Assembly (NCBI GenBank): GCA_964567485.1
Contig: CAZMMX010000003.1
Span: 93,580 to 157,579, forward strand
DNA from: UBA1413 sp964567485
GTDB taxonomy: Bacteria; Bacteroidota; Bacteroidia; Bacteroidales; Prolixibacteraceae
DNA length: 64,000 nucleotides
Reading direction: 5' to 3'
Of this stretch, positions 8,160 to 17,011 are shown one piece after another. The notes under the pieces were generated by a model, which saw only the letters and a program-made list of their open reading frames with translations, searched no databases and was not told the DNA's origin. The translations under genes were made by a program, and so were the position numbers. Each line of letters opens with the position of its first letter. Positions within the stretch are counted from its first letter, which is position 1.

Positions 8160-11100
8160 ATGATACCATTTACACACCTCCACGTCCACTCCCAGTATTC
8201 CATTCTCGACGGGGCTGCCAGCATAGATAGCCTGGTCAACAAGGCCAAAGCCGACAACATGACGGCCCTGGCGCTGACCGATCACGGAATGATGTTTGGT
8301 ATCAAGGAGTTTCACCAGGCCTGCCTCAAGGCAGGCATCAAGCCCATTTTGGGGTGCGAGACCTATGTGGCCCAGCGCTCTATGGAAGATCGCACGGGCA
8401 AGGAAGACCGCTCGGGCGACCACCTGGTATTGCTGGCCAAAAATAAAACCGGCTACCACAACCTCATCAAGCTGGTATCCCTGGCCAATATGGAAGGCTT
8501 TTACTACAAGCCGCGTATCGACAAAGCTACTTTAGAACGCTATTCCGAAGGGCTGATTGCCTCAACGGCCTGTTTGGGCGGCGAAATCCCCTCCCTTCTG
8601 GGCGATGGAAGAATCAACGATGCCGAAGAGTCGATCGCCTGGTTCCGCAGGGTCTTCGGCGACGATTTTTACCTCGAGATTCAGCGCCATCCCTCCGAAA
8701 TCCCTGAACTGAGGAGAGAAGTCTACGACCGTCAGGTGGTGGTGAACGAACAGATCCTCGCCATGGGCCTCAAACATGGCATCAAAGTGATCGCCACCAA
8801 CGACGTCCACTTCACCGATGCCCAGGATGCCGACGCCCATGACCTCCTGATTTGCCTCAACACCGGCAAGGACCTCGACGATCCTAACAGGATGAAGTAT
8901 ACCAAACAGGAGTGGTTTAAGACCACCCAGGAGATGAACCTCCTCTTTGCCGACGTCCCCGAAGTCCTCGCCAATACCATGGAAGTCGCCGCCAAGGTGG
9001 AGCAGTATAAGATCGACGAAGCTCCCATTATGCCGGTGTTTCCGATTCCCGAAGAGTTCGGCACCGTCGAGGAGTTCCGCAGGAACCTGACCGAGGAAGG
9101 ACTGATTGATGAATTCACGCTGGAAGACTACACCCGCCTGGGAGGGTATGAAAAGGTGGTGAGAATAAAATTTGAATCGGAGTATCTCAGGCACCTGGTC
9201 TACCAGGGGGCCCCCCGGCTGTATGGGGAACCGGTGCCGTCACAGGTCACCACCCGCCTTGACTTCGAACTCGGGGTCATCAAAAAGATGGGATACCCCG
9301 GCTATTTTCTCATCACCCAGGACTTTATCAATGCCGCCCGCAGGATGGGGGTGCTGGTAGGCCCCGGAAGGGGATCAGCAGCAGGGGCTGCCGTATCGTA
9401 CTGTACAGGAATCACCAATATCGATCCCATCCGCCATAATCTCCTCTTTGAGCGCTTTCTCAATCCCGAAAGGGTTTCCCTGCCCGACGTCGACATCGAC
9501 TTCGACGACGACGGCCGCCAGCAGGTGCTCGACTGGGTGGTGGAAAAATATGGGAAAGACAAGGTGGCCCATATCTGCACCTTTGCCACCATGGCGACCA
9601 AAATGGCGATCCGCGACGTGGCACGGGTACTGAAACTCCCCCTCCCCGAAGCCGACCGGCTCGCTAAATTGGTTCCCGAAGCCCCGAAAATGAACTTCAA
9701 AAAGGCATTCCAGGAAAGCCCCGAGCTGAAAAAAGAACGAAACTCCCCCAATCCGCTGATTGCCAAAACCATACGGTTTGCCGAAATTCTCGAGGGGTCG
9801 GTCAGGCAGTCGGGGGTACATGCCTGCGGCATCCTGATCAGCCGTAATCCCCTGACCGACCATCTCCCCCTGATGCCCACCAAGGACGACAACCTGCCCA
9901 CCACCCAATACGATGGCCGGTTCGTGGAGAGCCTGGGATTACTGAAAATGGACTTCCTGGGCCTCAAAACCCTCTCCATCATCAAGGAGTCCATTGAGAA
10001 CATCCGGAAATCTCATGGGACCACCCTCAATATCGATACCATTCCTATCGATGACCCGGTAACCTACGAGCTTTTCAGTAAGGGGGAGACCACGGCGATT
10101 TTCCAGTTTGAATCGGAAGGGATGAAAAAGCACCTCAGGGAGCTGAAGCCCAACCGTTTTGAGGACCTGGTGGCCATGAACGCCCTCTACCGCCCCGGTC
10201 CCATGGATTATATCCCCGAATTCATCGCCCGTAAAAACGGCAAGAAAAAGGTAGAGTATGATCTTCCCATGATGGAGAAATACCTGAGTGAAACCTATGG
10301 AATCACGGTTTACCAGGAACAGGTGATGCTTCTTTCGCGCCTCCTGGCCAATTTCACCCGGGGAGAATCAGATACGCTGCGCAAAGCCATGGGAAAGAAG
10401 ATAGAAGCGCTAATGTTCAAGCTGAAAGAGAGGTTCGTCGGGGGATGCCTCTCCAATCCGCAGTTTCTGGAAGAGTGCCATCAGGTGAAAAAAGAACCCG
10501 GAGAGGTGATAGAAAAGATATGGCACGACTGGGAATCTTTTGCCTCCTATGCCTTCAACAAATCGCACTCGGTGTGTTATGCCTATGTCGCATACCAAAC
10601 CGGGTACCTGAAGGCCCACTACCCTGCAGAATTCATGGCGGCGAACCTTAGCCGCAACCTCAGCCAGCTCTCCGAGATCACCAAATTCATGCAGGAGTGC
10701 AAAAGAATGAAAATGAACGTCCTGGGGCCTGATATCAATGAGAGCTTTGTGAAGTTCACCGTAAACCGGCATGGCAATATCCGCTTCGGGATGGCTGCCG
10801 TAAAGGGAGTCGGCGAAGGGGTAGTCAACGATATCGTCTCAGAACGGGAAAGAGGTGGTGAATTCAAGGATATCTTTGATTTTTCCGAAAGAGTCAACTT
10901 ACAGAGCGTCACGAAAAAAACCTTGGAAGCCCTGGCCATGGCCGGAGCCTTCGACAGTTTCGACTCCATCAGAAGGAGCCAGTTCTTTGCCGGAGAAAAC
11001 GAGAACGACTCTGTCAATTTCATTGAGAGGCTGGTCAGGTATGGCAGCAAAATCCAGATGGAGTCCCAGTCGATGCAGCAGAGCCTCTTCGGGGACTCGC

Positions 11101-11804
11101 CCTCCCACCAGGTGGTCCGCCGTCCCGAAATCCCCGCCATTCCCGAATGGCCCCAGCTGGTCCTCCTCGACAAGGAAAAGGGAGTGATCGGTATCTACCT
11201 TACCGCCCACCCCCTCGACGACTACAAACTGGAAATCGACCACTTCTGTACCCGTGGCATCGGCCTCAGGGAAATCAATGAACAAATTGAAAAATTTGTG
11301 GATCAGGATCTCACATTTGGAGGGATGGTCACCGAAGCCTCCGAGAGTTTCTCCAAAAACGGGAAACCCTACAGCAAGCTGACTCTCTCCGATTATACCG
11401 ACTCCCGGCAGTTTTTCTTTTTCAACCAGGATTATGTCGAATTCGGCAAATATTGCAAGCCCGGGCTTTTTGTACTGGTCAGGGGAAAAATCCAGAAAAG
11501 GTATAAATCAGAAACCATGGAATTCAAAGTCACCTCCATGGAACTGCTGTCAGAAGTGCGTAAAAACCATATCAAAAGCCTGACCATCACCCTTCCCCTG
11601 GCGTCGATAAAAGAAGCCGTCATCCATGAAATGGAAAAACTACTCAGGAAAAACAAGGGTACCGCCCTGTTGAAATTCAACATATATGACGAGGAGAGTA
11701 ACCATTCGGTCCATCTTTTCTCGCGAAACAGCAGGATAGAGGTGAGCGATGAATTGGTGCGTTTTTTTGATGAGCATCCTGAAATGGCTTTTCGGATCAA
11801 TTGA
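8160..11804 (+). CDS. dnaE: DNA polymerase III alpha subunit
   Basis: Catalytic subunit of the replicative C-family DNA polymerase. The 1214-aa protein begins with a PHP domain (His6, His8, His10 and LTDHG near residue 40), followed by the polymerase domain. The catalytic aspartates lie in PDVDIDF (Asp443, Asp445, Asp447), after the GPGRGSAAGAAVSYC loop. Helix-hairpin-helix and OB-fold regions form the C-terminal third. No DEDD exonuclease insert is seen, so it is DnaE, not PolC. A 157-bp gap precedes it; TAATTTTA near 8064 is the best promoter guess. Confidence 0.96.
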   Translation: MIPFTHLHVHSQYSILDGAASIDSLVNKAKADNMTALALTDHGMMFGIKEFHQACLKAGIKPILGCETYVAQRSMEDRTGKEDRSGDHLVLLAKNKTGYHNLIKLVSLANMEGFYYKPRIDKATLERYSEGLIASTACLGGEIPSLLGDGRINDAEESIAWFRRVFGDDFYLEIQRHPSEIPELRREVYDRQVVVNEQILAMGLKHGIKVIATNDVHFTDAQDADAHDLLICLNTGKDLDDPNRMKYTKQEWFKTTQEMNLLFADVPEVLANTMEVAAKVEQYKIDEAPIMPVFPIPEEFGTVEEFRRNLTEEGLIDEFTLEDYTRLGGYEKVVRIKFESEYLRHLVYQGAPRLYGEPVPSQVTTRLDFELGVIKKMGYPGYFLITQDFINAARRMGVLVGPGRGSAAGAAVSYCTGITNIDPIRHNLLFERFLNPERVSLPDVDIDFDDDGRQQVLDWVVEKYGKDKVAHICTFATMATKMAIRDVARVLKLPLPEADRLAKLVPEAPKMNFKKAFQESPELKKERNSPNPLIAKTIRFAEILEGSVRQSGVHACGILISRNPLTDHLPLMPTKDDNLPTTQYDGRFVESLGLLKMDFLGLKTLSIIKESIENIRKSHGTTLNIDTIPIDDPVTYELFSKGETTAIFQFESEGMKKHLRELKPNRFEDLVAMNALYRPGPMDYIPEFIARKNGKKKVEYDLPMMEKYLSETYGITVYQEQVMLLSRLLANFTRGESDTLRKAMGKKIEALMFKLKERFVGGCLSNPQFLEECHQVKKEPGEVIEKIWHDWESFASYAFNKSHSVCYAYVAYQTGYLKAHYPAEFMAANLSRNLSQLSEITKFMQECKRMKMNVLGPDINESFVKFTVNRHGNIRFGMAAVKGVGEGVVNDIVSERERGGEFKDIFDFSERVNLQSVTKKTLEALAMAGAFDSFDSIRRSQFFAGENENDSVNFIERLVRYGSKIQMESQSMQQSLFGDSPSHQVVRRPEIPAIPEWPQLVLLDKEKGVIGIYLTAHPLDDYKLEIDHFCTRGIGLREINEQIEKFVDQDLTFGGMVTEASESFSKNGKPYSKLTLSDYTDSRQFFFFNQDYVEFGKYCKPGLFVLVRGKIQKRYKSETMEFKVTSMELLSEVRKNHIKSLTITLPLASIKEAVIHEMEKLLRKNKGTALLKFNIYDEESNHSVHLFSRNSRIEVSDELVRFFDEHPEMAFRIN

Positions 11805-11805
11805 C

Positions 11806-11813
11806 TATTTTTG
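11806..11813 (+). promoter_or_regulatory. -7 element for trxA
   Basis: TATTTTTG, an exact TAnnTTTG match, directly after the dnaE stop codon and 40 nt upstream of the trxA ATG. Thioredoxin can therefore be transcribed separately from dnaE. Confidence 0.6.
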
Positions 11814-11853
11814 CAGTAATCACGAATTTCATAAACTTTAAATATCTGTCATT

Positions 11854-12171
11854 ATGGCTTTGGAAATTACCGATGGAAACTACAAGGAGATCGTATTGAA
11901 ATCAGAAGTGCCGGTCATGCTTGATTTTTGGGCGGCCTGGTGTGGTCCCTGCAGGATGATTGCCCCCTTTGTGGAGGAGATGCACGGTGAGTTTGAAGGA
12001 AAGGCCGTTATCGGGAAGGTCGATGTGGATACAAATCCCGAGGTCTCCACCAGCTTTGGGATCAGAAATATCCCCACGGTTCTCTTTTTCAAAAACGGGG
12101 AGATTGCCGACAAGCAGGTCGGCGCATGTCCCAAAGCCACTCTGGTCACCAAGCTTAACGCCCTTTTGTAA
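11854..12171 (+). CDS. trxA: Thioredoxin
   Basis: Cytosolic 105-aa disulfide reductase with no signal peptide. The active site Trp29-Cys30-Gly-Pro-Cys33 is preceded by LDFWAA, and the cis-proline loop NIPTVLFF lies in the second half; both are diagnostic. It would be reduced by thioredoxin reductase (not in window). The B12-dependent ribonucleotide reductase at 29.5 kb is a likely client. It is followed 14 bp later by the DUF58 gene, probably co-transcribed. Confidence 0.95.
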   Translation: MALEITDGNYKEIVLKSEVPVMLDFWAAWCGPCRMIAPFVEEMHGEFEGKAVIGKVDVDTNPEVSTSFGIRNIPTVLFFKNGEIADKQVGACPKATLVTKLNALL

Positions 12172-12185
12172 AGTAGGGCCCTCCA

Positions 12186-13115
12186 TTGAAAAATCTGATA
12201 GACATCCGGCAGCTGCAGGAGTTTGACAACCTGGAGCTGATCGCCCGGGAAGTGGTGGAAGGATTCATCACCGGTCTTCACCGGAGTCCCTTCCACGGTT
12301 TTTCCGTGGAGTTTGCCGAACACCGGCTGTACAACCAGGGAGAGTCGACCAGGCCTATCGACTGGAAGCTCTATGCCCGAACCGACAAGCTGTTTGTCAA
12401 GCAGTACGAGGAGGAGACTAACCTGCGCTGCCAGCTGGTCATCGACACATCCTCGTCCATGTTGTTTCCTTATGGGAAGGGGGCCGACAGGTTAATGAGC
12501 AAACTGGCCTTTTCGGTATATACCTCGGCTGCGCTCATTCATCTGTTGCGCAGGCAGCGTGATGCCGTGGGGCTTACTCTCTTTTCGGAAGAGATCGACT
12601 TCCATTCGCAGCCACGTCTCTCTCCGGTGCACGCCGAAGTGATGATGGGAAAACTTGCGGAACTCCTCCAACCCGGGCAGGTCGCCCTGAACAGGGGCTC
12701 CCGCACTTCAGAAATTCTGCACCAGATAGCCGAGAATATCCACAAACGGTCGCTGGTGGTCATTTTCAGCGACATGCTGAGCACCGGTGAAGAAGGCGAT
12801 ATTTTTGAGGCCCTCAGGCATCTGCGCTATAACAAACATGAGGTGCTCCTCTATCATGTCACCGACCATCGCCAGGAACAGGAATTCCGGTATTCCAACC
12901 GTCCTCACCGTTTCATCGACCTGGAGAACGGCGGGATTGTACGTCTTAACCCCTGGGAAGTCAGGGAAGAGTATGTTCATCAGGTCAGCCGCTATTTCGA
13001 AGAGCTGAAGAACAAGTGCGGCCAGTACAGGATTGACCTGGCCACCGCCGATATAAACGCCGGATTCAGGGATGTTTTGTTCTCTTACCTGGTAAAACGT
13101 AAAAAACTATGGTAA
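12186..13115 (+). CDS. DUF58 domain protein with vWA-like metal site (TTG start)
   Basis: A 309-aa cytosolic protein. Family features are the segment STRPIDWKLYARTDKLFVKQ (about 55-74), then a von Willebrand A-like core with a MIDAS-type motif Asp-Thr-Ser-Ser-Ser (VIDTSSSM). DUF58 proteins usually sit beside MoxR AAA+ ATPases and BatA/BatB; here no MoxR is adjacent, so the partner must be elsewhere. The only start that keeps the conserved N-terminus is TTG at 12186, 14 bp after trxA; the first in-frame ATG would remove the N-terminal third. The role is unproven; stress resistance or chaperoning of metal-binding complexes is proposed for the family. Confidence 0.85.
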   Translation: MKNLIDIRQLQEFDNLELIAREVVEGFITGLHRSPFHGFSVEFAEHRLYNQGESTRPIDWKLYARTDKLFVKQYEEETNLRCQLVIDTSSSMLFPYGKGADRLMSKLAFSVYTSAALIHLLRRQRDAVGLTLFSEEIDFHSQPRLSPVHAEVMMGKLAELLQPGQVALNRGSRTSEILHQIAENIHKRSLVVIFSDMLSTGEEGDIFEALRHLRYNKHEVLLYHVTDHRQEQEFRYSNRPHRFIDLENGGIVRLNPWEVREEYVHQVSRYFEELKNKCGQYRIDLATADINAGFRDVLFSYLVKRKKLW

Positions 13116-13151
13116 TTTTATCCCTTCAACAAATCAATTACAGATAACCGA

Positions 13152-14603
13152 ATGAAGCGCATCCTGATACTTGCATGCCTGCTGGCGGGCCTTATTCTCA
13201 CAGCAGCCACACCTGAAGGTGTTTATTACAAGGAGAAATACCGCCCGCGTTTTCACTTCACGCCTGAGCGGAATTATATGGGATACCCCTCGGGGCTGCT
13301 GTTTTTCGACGGGAAATACCACCTCTTCTACCAGTACAATCCCAAAGGCCGGGAAGAGGGATACTCCCACTGGGGACATGCGGTGAGCCCTGACCTGATG
13401 ACCTGGGAACACCTGCCGGTAGCTGTTTTTCCCGACAATCTTTCGGAGGACAAGGAGTTATGCACAGCCCTTCCGGGAAGTGTAGTCGTTGACCACGACA
13501 ATTGCCTGGGGATGCAAAAGGGAAGTGTGAAGACGCTGGTGATCATGTACACCAGTCAGGGGTGCGGGCAGCGCCTGGCAGTGAGCACCGACGGGGGCAC
13601 CAGCTGGCAGAAACACGCCGCCAATCCGGTACTTCCCTTCGATGAAAACGACCAGGCCCGGCATCCCAGGCTGTTCTTCCACACCCCCACGGGAAAATGG
13701 GTGATGCTCCTCTACCGGAGGCCCGACAACGACGAACGCAAACAGGGGTTTTCGATATACACTTCTGACAACCTGACGAATTGGGAATTTCAGAGTCATT
13801 TGGCAGGCTTTGCTGGCCGTCCCGACCTGCTCGAACTCAGGGTTAACAACCGTGCCGACGACACCCGCTGGGTCATCATTGACGGCAATGGCGATTACGT
13901 TATCGGGGCCTTCGACGGTAAAAGCTTCACTCCCGAGAGCATTCGCATGAAATGTGACTACGGTAATAGCTTTGCAGGAGCCACAACCTTTAGCAATCTT
14001 TCCACCGGCGATGGCAGAGCTATCCAAATGGCCCTGATGAGAAATGACGAATGGCCGGGAATGCCCTTCCACGGGCAGCTCACCTTTCCCACGGAACTCT
14101 CCCTCAGGAAAGTGGCCTCAGGAATTTACCTCTTCCGGCAACCGGTCAGGGAACTGGAAAACCTCCAGGAGAAACCGGATACCTGGAAAAATGAAAAGCT
14201 GATTCCCGGCATCGGCAAAAATCTGGTGAAGAAATTTGAGGGGGAATCGGTGAGAATCAAAGGACGCTTCGACCTCGGCAATTGCGAATCTTTTGGCTTT
14301 ATGCTGCGCACAGGCAAAAAAGTCCAGGGCACCGAAATGGTGTACAATGTCAAAAGAGGAATCCTCTCCCTGATGGGTCAGTCAGTGCCCCTGGAACCCG
14401 TCGATAACAAAATCACCCTCGACATCCTCATCGACCGGGCCTCAATAGAGGTGTTCGCCAATAACGGAAGAGCGGCCATTTCCTCCGTTGCCTTCAACGA
14501 AGAGAATGACCGCAGCTTTGTTCTTTTCAACACCGGAGGTGAAATTGTGGTCGAAGAACTGGAAATGATCCCCCTGAAATCGATCTGGGAAAAAGAAGAT
14601 TAG
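13152..14603 (+). CDS. GH32-fold exported protein lacking the catalytic triad (probable pseudoenzyme)
   Basis: A 483-aa exported protein with a cleavable signal peptide (about 1-19). It has the five-bladed propeller and C-terminal beta-sandwich of glycoside hydrolase family 32 (invertases, levanases), shown by LFFDGKYHLFYQYNP, SPDLMTWEHLPVAVFPD, a GDYVIGAFDG-type repeat and MPFHGQLTFPTELSLR. All three catalytic positions are changed. The WMNDPNG nucleophile motif reads YMGYPSG (Tyr45 for Asp). The RDP motif is RHP (His171 for Asp). The WECPD acid/base motif is AGRPD (Gly222 for Glu). The surrounding fold is intact and there is no frame break, so it is a maintained gene. It may be a carbohydrate-binding protein or an enzyme with a different mechanism. 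No sus or fructan genes are nearby. Confidence 0.8.
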   Translation: MKRILILACLLAGLILTAATPEGVYYKEKYRPRFHFTPERNYMGYPSGLLFFDGKYHLFYQYNPKGREEGYSHWGHAVSPDLMTWEHLPVAVFPDNLSEDKELCTALPGSVVVDHDNCLGMQKGSVKTLVIMYTSQGCGQRLAVSTDGGTSWQKHAANPVLPFDENDQARHPRLFFHTPTGKWVMLLYRRPDNDERKQGFSIYTSDNLTNWEFQSHLAGFAGRPDLLELRVNNRADDTRWVIIDGNGDYVIGAFDGKSFTPESIRMKCDYGNSFAGATTFSNLSTGDGRAIQMALMRNDEWPGMPFHGQLTFPTELSLRKVASGIYLFRQPVRELENLQEKPDTWKNEKLIPGIGKNLVKKFEGESVRIKGRFDLGNCESFGFMLRTGKKVQGTEMVYNVKRGILSLMGQSVPLEPVDNKITLDILIDRASIEVFANNGRAAISSVAFNEENDRSFVLFNTGGEIVVEELEMIPLKSIWEKED

Positions 14604-15196
14604 GATTTCTTGACCGCCACCAGCACGAAATCAAGAGTGAAATCATCATAAATCAGATTGTCTCCCAGTCCGGTGAAAAAGGAGCCTGAACCGAACTTCA
14701 CGTCATACTTGGCCCTGTTGACCACGATCTTTCCGCTGCTCCGCAGCAAGGCGCCTTCGGTAACCGTAGTGGCCCTGAAAGTCACCGGATGCGTAATCCC
14801 CTTGATGGTCAGGTTGCCGGTAAAATCATACTCATTGCCCTTTACCTTTTTTACCTGCGTCAGGACAAAAGAGGCCGCAGGGTATTTTTCCACAGAAAAG
14901 AAATCATCCGATTTCAGGTGGCCGACCAAACGACCGTTGGAACCGGCATCGGTGATATCTTCACAAACGATGGTCGACATATCCATCACCATGGTCGCCG
15001 CAGAAATGAGGTCATTCTTCATTTCGAGCTTGCCGCTTTTGAGCTTGATACTCCCGTAATGCTCTCCGGTAACCTTCTTACCATTCCATTTTACCGAACT
15101 CCTGGTGTTATCCACCTCATACTGGTTGGCTTCTGCGACTCCGGAAAAAACGGCCACTAAAATCAATAGTGCAAAAAAACGTTTCAAAATATTCAT
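14600..15196 (-). CDS. YceI family periplasmic protein
   Basis: A 198-aa protein with signal peptide (about 1-23, ending VAEANQ). The mature part is a lipocalin-like YceI beta-barrel: YEVDNTRSSVKWNGKK at the start, then FFSVEKYPAASF and LTIKGITHPVTF, both family hallmarks. Members bind polyisoprenoid or other lipids in the periplasm. Its stop codon overlaps the stop of the convergent GH32-like gene (shared TTAG at 14600-14603). It diverges from the Crp/Fnr regulator across a 217-bp gap, so that regulator could control it. Confidence 0.88.
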   Translation of the reverse strand: MNILKRFFALLILVAVFSGVAEANQYEVDNTRSSVKWNGKKVTGEHYGSIKLKSGKLEMKNDLISAATMVMDMSTIVCEDITDAGSNGRLVGHLKSDDFFSVEKYPAASFVLTQVKKVKGNEYDFTGNLTIKGITHPVTFRATTVTEGALLRSSGKIVVNRAKYDVKFGSGSFFTGLGDNLIYDDFTLDFVLVAVKKS

Positions 15197-15331
15197 CTTC
15201 TTTCTCTTTTTTACTGTTATTACTTACAATTTTCATTTTAAGACAAACTACTCCTTATTTTGTTCATGAGTAGGATGGAAATAATTGAACATGGTGTAGT
15301 TGAGGGAGTGAAATAAAAACAGGGGAGGGTA

Positions 15332-15339
15332 TAAATTTG
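15332..15339 (+). promoter_or_regulatory. -7 element for the Crp/Fnr regulator
   Basis: TAAATTTG, an exact TAnnTTTG match, 75 nt upstream of the ATG. The 217-bp gap between yceI and this gene also holds a TGTTCA...TGAACA inverted pair (about 15260-15290) with a 19-nt spacer, which is wider than a usual Crp/Fnr operator. Confidence 0.5.
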
Positions 15340-15413
15340 TGAGGTTTCCGGGAAGTAGTATCTTTATGGCGTTCAAATTAAGGGAATTCACATTCTTTTA
15401 GATCTAAGCCGAT

Positions 15414-16115
15414 ATGAGGACGATGCTAAGGAGGCCAACGGATGACGATACGGATCTGGGGGGTTTTTTGCTGTTCAAGAAGTTGACGGATGAAGAGTTG
15501 AACCGTCTCAATTATGAGAAGAGTTGTTCTTCCTACCGAAAAGGAACGATTGTATACCGTGAGGGAAGCCGGTTGACGGGTTTTTATTGTGTAACCCGGG
15601 GGATTGTCAAGATTTTTAAGACCGGCATTGACGGCAAGGAGCAGATCATCAGGTTTGCCAAGCGCGGTGAGATTATCGCTTACCGGTCGTTGTTAAGCCA
15701 GGAGCTGGCCTGTACGACGGCCAAAATCATCGAAGAGGCTGTTTTGTGTCATGTTCCCTATCAGACCCTTCTGTATCTCATTCAGAACAACTGGCAATTT
15801 TCACATCACATGCTTCAGATTGTATGCCGTGAATTGCGTGAGGCCAACGACTACATCACCGATATTGCCCAGAAGTCGGTCAGGGAGAGGCTTGCCGAGG
15901 TTTTACTTCTTCTGAAGGAGGATTTTGAACTCGACCACCAGAATACCCTGCAGATTTCGCTGACCCGGGAGGAGCTTGCCAATATGGTGGGAACAGCCAC
16001 CGAGTCGGTCATCAGGCTTTTGTCGGAATTCCGGCAGGACAATCTGATAGAGCTTCAGGGAAGAAAAATCAAGTTTATCAACATTTCAGGTCTCCGCAAG
16101 GTCGCGGGGATTTAG
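15414..16115 (+). CDS. Crp/Fnr family transcriptional regulator
   Basis: A 233-aa regulator. A cyclic-nucleotide-binding-type beta-barrel (about 20-140) has the typical YRKGTIVYREGSRLTGFYCV strand. A dimerisation helix and a C-terminal winged helix follow, with the recognition segment LTREELANMVGTATESVIRL. The cNMP-binding arginine/serine signature is not clear and there is no N-terminal cysteine cluster of the Fnr type. The ligand is therefore unknown. It is followed 29 bp later by a methyltransferase gene and is divergent from yceI; autoregulation or control of yceI is possible but not shown. Confidence 0.88.
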   Translation: MRTMLRRPTDDDTDLGGFLLFKKLTDEELNRLNYEKSCSSYRKGTIVYREGSRLTGFYCVTRGIVKIFKTGIDGKEQIIRFAKRGEIIAYRSLLSQELACTTAKIIEEAVLCHVPYQTLLYLIQNNWQFSHHMLQIVCRELREANDYITDIAQKSVRERLAEVLLLLKEDFELDHQNTLQISLTREELANMVGTATESVIRLLSEFRQDNLIELQGRKIKFINISGLRKVAGI

Positions 16116-16144
16116 TCCTTCCGGGGGCAGTAATTAGGAGGTCC

Positions 16145-16963
16145 ATGCAGAAACGCCACACCGACCGACATCTTTATTTCAAAGAGCAGGAGTACACCAC
16201 AGAGAAGTATATCCTTCCGTTCATTGAGAAGGGCGGCCCTGTGATTCCGGGGATGCGCATCCTCGAGGTGGGTTGTGGCGAAGGGGGTAATCTGAAGCCT
16301 TTTCTGGAGCGGGGGTGTCATGTGACGGGAGTAGACCTTGCAGAAGGGAAGATAGAGCTGGCCCACACTTTTTATGCAGGCCTTCCCGGCAGGGACAGGG
16401 TTGAGCTGATATCGGCCGATATCTACCAGCTTCCGGTGCCTCCCGGAAAATTCGATGTGGTGGTCATGCGCGACGTGATTGAACATATCCATGATCAGGA
16501 GCGGTTCATGGGGTTCATCAGCCATTTCATGCACCGGGAAAGCCGTTTTTTCCTGGCCTTTCCGCCATGGCAGAATCCTTTTGGCGGCCACCAGCAGATT
16601 TGCCGTCACCGCCTGCTGGCGAAGCTTCCCTGGATCCACCTGCTACCACGCCGGCTTTACCGTGGTCTCCTCCGCGCCGGCGGTGAAAGCGCCGCCACCA
16701 TTGCCAACCTCGAAGAGATCAGGGACACCCGCCTCACCATAGAACATTTTGAGAAGATATTCCGCCAGGCAGGATATCAGCTGGCAGAAAAGCAGCACTT
16801 CCTGGTCAATCCCATTTATGAGGTGAAATTCGGCCTCCGGCCCCGCTCCCAGGCCAGGTGGATAGCCGCCATTCCGGGAGTGCGCAATTTCCTGACGACC
16901 TCGGCATACTACCTGCTGGTTCCCGGCACCGGCCTGACAGGGGAAAAACCCTCCCTGTCCTGA
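16145..16963 (+). CDS. Class I SAM-dependent methyltransferase
   Basis: A 272-aa cytosolic methyltransferase. Motif I (ILEVGCGEGGNL, about 40-51), motif II (VTGVDLAEGKIELA) and motif IV (FDVVVMRDVIEHIHDQ) define the Rossmann SAM site. The substrate is not predictable; the HxH- and proline-rich middle resembles methyltransferases acting on small molecules or envelope lipids. An AGGAGG ribosome binding site sits just before the ATG. It lies 29 bp after the Crp/Fnr gene and is convergent with envC. A CCGGAAT/ATTCCGG stem-loop at 16977-16993 separates the two. Confidence 0.85.
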   Translation: MQKRHTDRHLYFKEQEYTTEKYILPFIEKGGPVIPGMRILEVGCGEGGNLKPFLERGCHVTGVDLAEGKIELAHTFYAGLPGRDRVELISADIYQLPVPPGKFDVVVMRDVIEHIHDQERFMGFISHFMHRESRFFLAFPPWQNPFGGHQQICRHRLLAKLPWIHLLPRRLYRGLLRAGGESAATIANLEEIRDTRLTIEHFEKIFRQAGYQLAEKQHFLVNPIYEVKFGLRPRSQARWIAAIPGVRNFLTTSAYYLLVPGTGLTGEKPSLS

Positions 16964-17011
16964 TTTCCGCCAGGCCCCGGAATAGCATTCCGGAGAAACA
17001 TCAGTGAAATA

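Noticed and set aside
15255..15292. TGTTCA...TGAACA as a Crp/Fnr operator
   Set aside because: The half-sites are 19 nt apart, wider than the usual spacing, and resemble no known Crp/Fnr box well enough to call.
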